A stretch of DNA of 5,603 nucleotides, taken from positions 1 through 5,603 of the forward strand of contig DXZC01000132.1 of NCBI GenBank assembly GCA_019415505.1, written 5' to 3'. Positions 1 to 4,902 of the stretch are shown here, one piece after another. The notes beneath the pieces were generated by a model that had not been told where the DNA came from, ran no database searches, and worked only from the letters and a program-made list of their open reading frames with translations. Origin of the DNA: Peptococcaceae bacterium. Lineage in GTDB: Bacteria > Bacillota > Dehalobacteriia > UBA7702. A program made the position numbers and the translations under genes. Every line of letters begins with the position of its first letter. The stretch's first letter is position 1.

Positions 1-16
1 AGACAGGATTAGGACT

Positions 17-571
17 ATGCTGATTGATATAACTTTACCCCTAACTAAGGATATGCGGCAAGCTATGAGCAAAGATGCAAAAAAGGCGCCCTGGGGACAT
101 TTGGGCACCCATTTCGATGTAATGGATCAAGAGTTTCCTCTCTCTTACACTACTCGCCAAGGCTGGTTTTTTGACATCTCGCACCTGAGCAAAACAGAAG
201 TGAGGTTGGAGGATATTGATATAACCAAGGTAAAGCCCCAGATGTTTATTGGTTTTTACAGCGGCTTTAGCGAAACCTGCCAATATGGTACAGACGCTTA
301 TTTTCGGGAGCACCCCCAACTAAGTCACGAGCTAATTAATTTTTTAGTTTCCCGGCAAATTTCCCTTATAGGTTTGGATTTCGCTGGCATGAGACGTGGT
401 AAGGAGCATACTCCCAAGGATAAGTTCTGCGCCGACCAAGGCGTATTTATTGTGGAAAACCTCTGGGGTCTAAAACCAATTATAAACCAAGACATTATTG
501 TTCACACCTATCCCCTACGCCTTCAGGAGAGTACCGGACTCCCCTGTCGGGTTATAGCGGAAATAAGGTAG
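17..571 (+). CDS. Cyclase-family metal-dependent hydrolase (kynurenine formamidase-like)
   Basis: This is a 184-residue soluble protein of the putative cyclase family (the fold of kynurenine formamidase KynB and related amidohydrolases). The start ATG has an AGGATT ribosome site about 7 nt upstream, and the N-terminus (MLIDITLPL) matches how family members begin. The family metal motif HxGTHxD is present at residues 28-34 (HLGTHFD; H28, H32 and D34 as predicted ligands). The usual DxPxH continuation is not: the sequence reads DVMDQEFP, with Q38 where KynB has its catalytic His. The C-terminal family block GVFIVENL is at residues 142-149 with E147 as a likely ligand, but the His normally 12 residues before that Glu is D135; H131 lies nearby. 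It is somewhat shorter than typical family members (about 205-215 aa). It may therefore be a divergent subfamily with another substrate. No tryptophan-catabolism gene is seen beside it. The family call is solid; the substrate is unknown. Confidence 0.8.
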   Translation: MLIDITLPLTKDMRQAMSKDAKKAPWGHLGTHFDVMDQEFPLSYTTRQGWFFDISHLSKTEVRLEDIDITKVKPQMFIGFYSGFSETCQYGTDAYFREHPQLSHELINFLVSRQISLIGLDFAGMRRGKEHTPKDKFCADQGVFIVENLWGLKPIINQDIIVHTYPLRLQESTGLPCRVIAEIR

Positions 572-588
572 CTGGCTTTAGTAAAATT

Positions 589-620
589 AAAAGACGGGAG
601 TTAACCTTCCCGTCTTTTTT
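589..620. terminator. Bidirectional Rho-independent terminator between the convergent cyclase and hisC genes
   Basis: Positions 589-599 pair perfectly with 608-618 (11 bp; core GACGGGA/TCCCGTC) around an 8-nt loop. On the plus strand the stem runs into a T tract (615-620), which ends the cyclase transcript 18 nt after its stop. On the minus strand the A-rich 5' arm becomes a U tract followed by AATTTTA, so the same hairpin can end hisC, whose stop codon is about 36 nt away. No other terminator is seen between the two genes. Confidence 0.9.
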
Positions 621-655
621 ACTATAATTTTAATTTTTTTACTTAAATTTTTAAT

Positions 656-1747
656 TTATTTATTTAAGACTTCTTTTAATGCTTGGAGAAAGAGATCGTT
701 TTCCCGGCGCAAACCAATAGAAACACGTATGGCCTGGCGATAACCAAAGGTTGCGGCGCTGCGAACGATTATACCCTTGGCTTTTAATTCTTTGTACACC
801 TTTTGCGAATCCATACCCAAGTCTACTAAAAGGAAATTAGCCTGACTATCCCAAACAGTTAAACCCATAGTACGCAAGGACGTGGCCACAAAATCACGCT
901 CTACCCGGTTATAATTCACGCTTTTTTTCAAGTATTCCTTATCCTGCCAAGCTGCTAAAGCGGCAGCCTGAGAGACGGAAGTGACGCTGAAGGGTTCCGC
1001 CGCCTTATTCAACTCCGCCACTATTTCCGCGCGGGCCAGAGCATAACCAACTCTTAGTCCCGCTAAGCCATAGGCTTTAGAAAAAGTACGAAGCACTATA
1101 ACGTTGGGAAATTCCCGAAAAAACTCTAGACCATCGGGAGAATTATCATCGTCAACATACTCATAATAGGCCTCGTCCAAAACCACCAGAATATCTTTAC
1201 CTATGCGGTGCAGCATTTGCAAGAGATGGCGCTTATTTATCACCGTGCCAGTGGGGTTATTGGGATTACAAATATAGATAATCTTTGTCCTACTGCTGAT
1301 AGCTCCAGCCATTGCCGGCAAGTCCACCACCATTTGGTCATTAACTGGTATTTCCTTAGTAGTTGCGCCACATAGAGTAGCGGCCCGCTTATATTCGCTA
1401 AAGGTTGGCTGCGGCACAATTATTTCATCGCCAGGCTCCAAATAAACCAAGGACAATAGTTTGATTATTTCATTAGAACCAGCCCCAAAAATAATTTCAC
1501 CAGGTTTTACAGCCAAATTATTACTTACAGCCATTCTTAAATCATAACAAGAGCTATCGGGATAAAGTGCGCCTTTAGCGGCAGCAACTTTAATGGCCTC
1601 CACCGCTGAACCGGGAGGCCCCAATGGATTCTCATTGGAGGCTAGCTTGTATACCTCAGAAAGGCCCAGCTCCCTTTTAACTTCATCTATGGGTTTACCC
1701 GGTATATAGGGTGCGGTATTTTTTACGCAGTCTTTCGCTTTTAACAT
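656..1747 (-). CDS. hisC: Histidinol-phosphate aminotransferase (class I/II PLP aminotransferase)
   Basis: This PLP enzyme converts imidazole-acetol phosphate and glutamate to histidinol phosphate in histidine synthesis; many bacterial HisC proteins also transaminate phenylpyruvate or hydroxyphenylpyruvate. Counting from the ATG at 1747 (363 aa, normal for the family), it shows LASNENPLG (35-43), CNPNNPTG (160-167), DEAYYEY (191-197) and the PLP-lysine segment TFSKAYGLAGLRVGY with K224 as the Schiff-base lysine. The C-terminal IRVSIGLRREN block carries the substrate-carboxylate Arg (R341). A GTG at 1756 also opens the frame, but it lies inside the Shine-Dalgarno AAAGGTGA, which is ideally spaced (6-7 nt) from the ATG at 1747; I chose that ATG. 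The gene is alone, outside any his operon, with its own promoter and a shared terminator. The CobD (threonine-phosphate decarboxylase) alternative was considered because of the corrinoid context, but the N-terminal YIPGKPIDEVKRELG block is typical of HisC. Confidence 0.93.
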   Translation of the reverse strand: MLKAKDCVKNTAPYIPGKPIDEVKRELGLSEVYKLASNENPLGPPGSAVEAIKVAAAKGALYPDSSCYDLRMAVSNNLAVKPGEIIFGAGSNEIIKLLSLVYLEPGDEIIVPQPTFSEYKRAATLCGATTKEIPVNDQMVVDLPAMAGAISSRTKIIYICNPNNPTGTVINKRHLLQMLHRIGKDILVVLDEAYYEYVDDDNSPDGLEFFREFPNVIVLRTFSKAYGLAGLRVGYALARAEIVAELNKAAEPFSVTSVSQAAALAAWQDKEYLKKSVNYNRVERDFVATSLRTMGLTVWDSQANFLLVDLGMDSQKVYKELKAKGIIVRSAATFGYRQAIRVSIGLRRENDLFLQALKEVLNK

Positions 1748-1793
1748 AAAATTCACCTTTTCTCAAACTAATAATTATGTTTTTTATGAAAAT

Positions 1794-1822
1794 ATTTTAG
1801 CATAATTACGCTAATAAGTAAA
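1794..1822 (-). promoter_or_regulatory. SigA-type promoter of hisC
   Basis: On the minus strand, -35 TTTACT (1822-1817) and -10 TAAAAT (1799-1794) are separated by exactly 17 bp, and the -10 is preceded by TGC (extended -10). Transcription would start near 1787, giving a leader of about 40 nt before the ATG at 1747. This is too short for a T-box or riboswitch. Confidence 0.7.
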
Positions 1823-1833
1823 CGTAGTCCCTT

Positions 1834-1879
1834 AAAATTGCCAAACCAGGGAACAAAATTTCAAACATTGGCAAATTTT
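1834..1879. repeat. Inverted repeat TTGCCAA / TTGGCAA in the divergent intergenic region
   Basis: TTGCCAA at 1838-1844 and TTGGCAA at 1868-1874 form a perfect 7-bp inverted repeat with centres 30 bp apart. The flanks extend the symmetry (AAAA before, ATTTTT after) with one unpaired base. It lies just upstream of the hisC -35 and about 140 bp upstream of the cobW-like -10. It could be an operator pair for a dimeric regulator; in AT-rich DNA a chance origin is possible. Confidence 0.4.
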
Positions 1880-1883
1880 TACA

Positions 1884-2004
1884 TTTGGACTTTCTTTAAG
1901 CCAACTTAGACAATCTTGCTATTTTTGGACTATTTCAAGACAATTTTTCAAATTTACAGCTTTATTATCCAAATAATAAAAAACGAATCCGAGCAAAGTC
2001 CAAA
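1884..2004. repeat. Four TTTGGA(C) motifs, two direct and two inverted, ahead of the CobW-like gene
   Basis: TTTGGACTT occurs at 1884-1892 (+), TTTGGACTA at 1924-1932 (+), TTTGGAT at 1967-1973 (-) and TTTGGACTT at 1996-2004 (-). The first two copies share a longer similarity that continues into an AAGnCAA segment. Start-to-start spacings of the TTTGGA cores are 40, 44 and 31 bp, close to whole helical turns. The last copy lies in the spacer just upstream of the cobW-like extended -10. This looks like a set of binding sites for one regulator, but that is inference. Confidence 0.4.
1961..1980. promoter_or_regulatory. 20-bp operator-like palindrome upstream of the CobW-like promoter
   Basis: TTTATTAT (1961-1968) and ATAATAAA (1973-1980) are perfect inverted 8-bp arms around CCAA. 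Relative to the predicted start near 2026 the palindrome spans about -65 to -46, the usual position for an activator site just upstream of -35. It contains one of the TTTGGA motifs (minus strand). The arms are pure A/T, which lowers its statistical weight. Confidence 0.4.
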
Positions 2005-2019
2005 TTCTAGTGCTATAAT
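1991..2019 (+). promoter_or_regulatory. Extended -10 promoter of the CobW-like GTPase gene
   Basis: TGC TATAAT (2011-2019) is a perfect extended -10. At 17 bp upstream the -35 position (1991-1996, GAGCAA) is poor, which fits an extended -10 or an activator-dependent promoter. Transcription would start near 2026, about 45 nt before the ATG at 2072. Confidence 0.7.
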
Positions 2020-2071
2020 AAGACCATAGAACAAGATATTAAAACTTCTTTTTTTGAAAGGGTGATGGCTG

Positions 2072-3010
2072 ATGATCAAGATGGATATCATCTCAGGATT
2101 CCTGGGTGTGGGAAAAACCACATTAATTAAAAGATATCTGGAAACACTCTCAGCGGTAGAGGAAAAAGTAGTTTTGATTGAAAATGATTTTGGCAGCATT
2201 GGCATCGACAAAGATCTGTTTACCGTTGGTGAATTAGATATTTACGAGGTTAACAAGGGCTGCCTTTGTTGTAGTCTCAAGAGTACCTTCATTAATACCC
2301 TAATTGAAATTGCGGAAAAGGTCAAACCGGACAGGGTAATTTTAGAACCGTCAGGAATTTTTATTCTCAGTGAAATATTTGAGTTGTTCCGGTATTGCCA
2401 GATTAGTGACAGCTATCAGATTAATAGTGTGGTTACGGTAATCGACGGTTTGCATTTTAGAGAGCAACAGCAGGCTTATGGTAACTTCCTAACCAACCAA
2501 ATTGATAATGCCGGTACCTTATTAATTAGCAAAACCGACTTAATGGATGCCCAGGACACTCTAGCCATTGTCTCAGAGCTGAGTGAAGGCTTTGAAGGAC
2601 AGGAAATCATAGCTCACAGCGCCACCGAACTTAGCGATGCGGAGATACTATCCATATTTAAGGGTGACGATAGGTTGCACGGCAAAGTTTTGCTAGGTAA
2701 TGCCCTAAAGGATAAAAAAAGAGAAAGAAGCCATCTAGGCTTTAGCAGTTATTCTTTTTATGGTAATACTCCCCTCACCTCAGAGGTTTTAGCAGCTAAA
2801 TTAAATTCTTTAAATAGTAAAGATTATGGCGATATTATAAGAGCAAAAGGTTTTATTAAAAAGCCAGACTCAGATAACGACTTTTGGGAATTTCATTATG
2901 TAAACGGCACCGTGGAAATAAACCCCAATCCTAAAAAGAATTTGAAAGCTGGTCTTTGCTTTATTGGCCGAGATTTGGATAAGGATTCCTTAGAAAATCT
3001 TTTCCAATAA
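2072..3010 (+). CDS. CobW/COG0523-family GTPase (metallochaperone-like)
   Basis: This is a 312-residue G3E-class P-loop GTPase. The visible order is Walker A GFLGVGKTT (9-17), the switch segment ENDFG (37-41), the family metal-binding motif GCLCC (63-67, CxCC), EPSG (92-95), the base-recognition SKTD (153-156), then a CobW C-terminal domain (about 222-302, ending near CFIGRDLD). There is no His-rich metal tail and no signal or membrane segment, so it is cytosolic. COG0523 proteins use GTP to deliver Zn or Co to client proteins; CobW itself serves cobalamin synthesis. Next to mtaB, whose product is a Zn enzyme acting on a corrinoid protein, a role in metal or corrinoid supply is attractive but inferred. 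The ATG at 2072 has a strong GAAAGGGTG site 7 nt upstream; ATGs at 2065 (other frame) and 2081 fit less well. A stem-loop follows the stop, and a 244-bp gap separates it from mtaB, so co-transcription is uncertain. Confidence 0.88.
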   Translation: MIKMDIISGFLGVGKTTLIKRYLETLSAVEEKVVLIENDFGSIGIDKDLFTVGELDIYEVNKGCLCCSLKSTFINTLIEIAEKVKPDRVILEPSGIFILSEIFELFRYCQISDSYQINSVVTVIDGLHFREQQQAYGNFLTNQIDNAGTLLISKTDLMDAQDTLAIVSELSEGFEGQEIIAHSATELSDAEILSIFKGDDRLHGKVLLGNALKDKKRERSHLGFSSYSFYGNTPLTSEVLAAKLNSLNSKDYGDIIRAKGFIKKPDSDNDFWEFHYVNGTVEINPNPKKNLKAGLCFIGRDLDKDSLENLFQ

Positions 3011-3013
3011 AAA

Positions 3014-3041
3014 AGAAAAGCTTACTGGCATAAGCTTTTCT
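3014..3041. terminator. Hairpin after the CobW-like gene: weak terminator or readthrough/processing element
   Basis: Positions 3014-3024 and 3031-3041 form a perfect 11-bp stem (AGAAAAGCTTA / TAAGCTTTTCT) with a 6-nt loop CTGGCA, starting 4 nt after the stop codon. On the plus strand no T tract follows (TAAAGAG), so termination is probably leaky and readthrough into mtaB is possible. On the minus strand it would be followed by a run of U, a better terminator, although no minus-strand gene is seen here. Confidence 0.6.
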
Positions 3042-3100
3042 AAAGAGATTATAGCTATTCAATAAAGAAAACACCGAAAGGAGGATAGAATCTCAAAGAA

Positions 3101-3129
3101 TTCCCCATCACTATCAGATTTGCTATAAC
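3101..3129 (+). promoter_or_regulatory. Candidate extended -10 promoter of mtaB
   Basis: TGC TATAAC (3121-3129) matches the extended -10 seen before the CobW-like gene (TGC TATAAT). The -35 position at 17 bp (3101-3106, TTCCCC) is weak. If used, transcription would start near 3136 and the mtaB leader would be about 119 nt. The same bases form one arm of the leader inverted repeat, so promoter and RNA-stem readings compete unless a second start lies farther upstream. Confidence 0.4.
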
Positions 3130-3254
3130 ATCATCATCATCTTAAGTTTAGCAAATCTCCTATGATGGCGCAAGGATTATTTTTAGGATATTTTTCTAAA
3201 AATAATGCAAAAAAAACAAAAATTATTTATATAATTAAAAAGGAGATTTTAACA
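3116..3254 (+). promoter_or_regulatory. Structured mtaB 5' leader with mutually exclusive pairings around the Shine-Dalgarno
   Basis: Three complementarities are seen directly. (a) 3116-3125 (AGATTTGCTA) pairs with 3149-3158 (TAGCAAATCT), 10 of 10, and may extend by AAC/GTT across a one-base bulge; its loop holds four ATC repeats (3130-3141). (b) 3153-3161 (AAATCTCCT) pairs 9 of 9 with the mtaB ribosome site 3241-3249 (AGGAGATTT). (c) 3176-3186 pairs 11 of 11 with 3196-3206, a hairpin lying wholly inside pairing (b) that would bring its two arms together. Pairings (a) and (b) share 3153-3158 and cannot coexist: (a) would leave the ribosome site free, (b) would hide it. This is inferred to be a translational switch. 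No B12 box or other known riboswitch signature was recognised. Confidence 0.5.
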
Positions 3255-4634
3255 ATGGCAAGATTAGAATTTAACAAATTGGCTTATAATAGCGCTGAAG
3301 AACTTATTTTTGGTGAAGCTAAAAAACCCGTTACCTGTAAAAACGGTTTAGTAGTTGGCGGCGGCCAAGTAATTCCTGAATTAAACTATACCCTCCCTAT
3401 GATGACAATTAAAGAAGAAACCATGCCTAGAGTCATCAAGCATTATCATGACATGACTGAAGACGCCTGCAAAAAGGCGATTGAACTGGAAGCCCCAGCA
3501 CTTTGCTTTGAAATAGAATTATTACCTCCCTGCACCTTTGAACCCAAATGGGGTACTGAAGTTGTAAAAACTGTTGTTGACGTAGCTAAAGAATACGAAG
3601 CAAAATCCAACACCAAATTTGTAGTAAGAAATACTCCTGTTGACATTCGTGAAGGCGATGACCTGGAACATATGTATCATGGTAAGCATTGGGACGCTGT
3701 TTTGGAAACATTCATCGGCGGAGCCAAAGCTGGCGCCGACTTCATGGCTATTGAATCCATTGGCGGCAAACATCTCCATGACGACGCTTTGATGATGTGC
3801 CAACTGGATAAAATCCTCTTTGCTTTGGGTGTAGTTGGCTGCAAAGACATGGGTCTTCTTTGGGATGAAATCGTTAAAATCGGTAAAGAATACGATGCTA
3901 TTCCTTCTGGCGATACTGCCTGCGGTTTTGGCAACACTGCTATGGTTTTGGCTAACAGAGGCTTAATTCCCAGAACCTTTGCCGCTGTTGACCGCGTAAT
4001 GTGCGCTGTCCGTACTATGGTTGCTATTGAAGCTGGCGCTGTTGGTCCCGACAAGGACTGCGGTTATGAAGGCGTATACGAAAAGGCTATTACCGGTACC
4101 CCCATTTCCATGGAAGGCCGCACTTCCGCTTGCGCCCATAGTTCCACAGTAGGTAATATTGTTGGCGCCATGGCTGATTTCTGGTCCAATGAATCAGTAG
4201 AAAATAACCGTCTCTTAGGCGGCATGGCTCCTACTGTTTATACTGAACAACTCATCTATGATTGCCGTATGATGAACACAGCCAAAAAGCTGGGCAAAGC
4301 TCAAGACTTGAAAGCAATACTTGTTGAATCTGACGTGCATCTTGATCCCCACGCTTACATCATGGATCCTAAGGTTGTTATTGAAATATCCAAGAAAATT
4401 GTGGCAGCTAAAGGTCATTTTGCCAGAACAAAGGTTGCAGGTTTGGCTACTATTGACGTTCTCAGAAAAGGCTACAAAGACGGTTCTTTGGTTTTGGCCG
4501 ACCGCGACGCCATGTATCTTGACATTATGGAAGACACTTTAAACAACGTAACCGACGATGTTGAAGCCTTCACTGCTGATATGATCAAGAACAACACCAC
4601 TGAAAAATTTGTGCCCGCACAATATGATATGTAA
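3255..4634 (+). CDS. mtaB: Methanol:corrinoid methyltransferase MtaB
   Basis: MtaB is the cytosolic Zn-dependent subunit that activates methanol and transfers its methyl group to the Co(I) corrinoid of MtaC; MtaA or an equivalent then passes it to coenzyme M (methanogens) or tetrahydrofolate (bacteria). The 459-residue length matches archaeal MtaB (about 460). The Zn ligands of the Methanosarcina enzyme are conserved in context: E167 in AIESIGGK, C223 in SGDTACGF and C269 in GPDKDCGYE. Other family blocks are AIEAGAVGP (257-265), AITGTPISMEGRTSACAHS (278-296) and WSNESVE (310-316). The start is the ATG at 3255 with AAGGAG 9 nt upstream. A longer frame from 3162 has no ribosome site and would add 31 Lys/Ile-rich residues absent from the family. 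The pyrimidine-ending codon preference (GGC, GCC, AAC) suggests high expression. Neither mtaC nor mtaA adjoins; a terminator closes the gene. Confidence 0.96.
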   Translation: MARLEFNKLAYNSAEELIFGEAKKPVTCKNGLVVGGGQVIPELNYTLPMMTIKEETMPRVIKHYHDMTEDACKKAIELEAPALCFEIELLPPCTFEPKWGTEVVKTVVDVAKEYEAKSNTKFVVRNTPVDIREGDDLEHMYHGKHWDAVLETFIGGAKAGADFMAIESIGGKHLHDDALMMCQLDKILFALGVVGCKDMGLLWDEIVKIGKEYDAIPSGDTACGFGNTAMVLANRGLIPRTFAAVDRVMCAVRTMVAIEAGAVGPDKDCGYEGVYEKAITGTPISMEGRTSACAHSSTVGNIVGAMADFWSNESVENNRLLGGMAPTVYTEQLIYDCRMMNTAKKLGKAQDLKAILVESDVHLDPHAYIMDPKVVIEISKKIVAAKGHFARTKVAGLATIDVLRKGYKDGSLVLADRDAMYLDIMEDTLNNVTDDVEAFTADMIKNNTTEKFVPAQYDM

Positions 4635-4727
4635 TTATTGGAATTAGCATAACGTAACTAACACCAATTAACATTAAGCAAACTCCATAGTAAGATTATA
4701 TCCTCTCCAAAATCAAATACTTCTTAT

Positions 4728-4763
4728 GCCTCTAAGGGAGCGGTCCCTTAGAGGCCTTTTTTT
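4728..4763 (+). terminator. Strong Rho-independent terminator of mtaB
   Basis: Positions 4728-4739 pair perfectly with 4744-4755 (12 bp, GC-rich; GCCTCTAAGGGA) around the 4-nt loop GCGG, followed by seven T residues (4757-4763). It lies 93 nt after the mtaB stop; the stretch 4635-4727 between them holds nothing I recognise. It separates mtaB transcription from the downstream regulator gene. Confidence 0.95.
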
Positions 4764-4835
4764 GCACTTTAATTTCAAGAACCTCAGCAACAAAATGCAA
4801 ATTTAATTTAAATTAGGATAATTAAGCTTTTAATA

Positions 4836-4864
4836 TTGAAATAAACATAAATTAGTTGTATAAT
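4836..4864 (+). promoter_or_regulatory. SigA promoter of the PocR-domain regulator gene
   Basis: -35 TTGAAA (4836-4841), a 17-bp spacer and a perfect -10 TATAAT (4859-4864) make the best housekeeping promoter in the window. The A/T-rich stretch 4800-4835 could act as an UP element. Transcription would start near 4871, leaving a leader of about 32 nt. The gene therefore looks independently and constitutively expressed, as suits a sensor. Confidence 0.82.
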
Positions 4865-4902
4865 ATTTTTATAAGGGATAAGAATTAAGGCGGGGTGATA
4901 GT

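Noticed and set aside
1757..1790. T-box or histidine attenuator before hisC
   Set aside because: The predicted leader is only about 40 nt and has no T-box sequence, His codon run or terminator.
3026..3041. Sigma-54 type promoter (TGGCA-N6-TTTCT) upstream of mtaB
   Set aside because: The -24 half matches but the -12 element lacks the G of TTGC, and the bases are fully explained by the perfect hairpin.
3077..3165. Leader peptide after the strong AAAGGAGGAT site at 3077-3086, with four Ile codons (ATC repeats) and a TGA at 3163-3165
   Set aside because: The frame is open for 26 codons, but the only codon at start position is ATA; no ATG, GTG or TTG lies in range. The site may be a decoy able to pair with CTCCT at 3157-3161, but a translated peptide is not supported.
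3225..3235. TATAAT at 3230-3235 as the mtaB -10
   Set aside because: A start would fall at about 3242, inside the ribosome site, leaving no usable leader.
3162..3254. N-terminal extension of MtaB from the ATG at 3162
   Set aside because: It has no ribosome site (preceded by AATCTCCT), is AT-rich, encodes a Lys/Ile-rich segment not found in MtaB, and the ATG at 3255 has AAGGAG at good spacing and the family N-terminus.
3042..3254. Cobalamin riboswitch before mtaB
   Set aside because: Attractive given the corrinoid link, but no B12 box or its conserved core is present in the leader.
3446..4418. Minus-strand and alternative-frame open frames inside mtaB, and similar ones within the cyclase and CobW-like genes
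   Set aside because: They lack ribosome sites and recognisable domains and overlap strongly conserved genes on the other frame.
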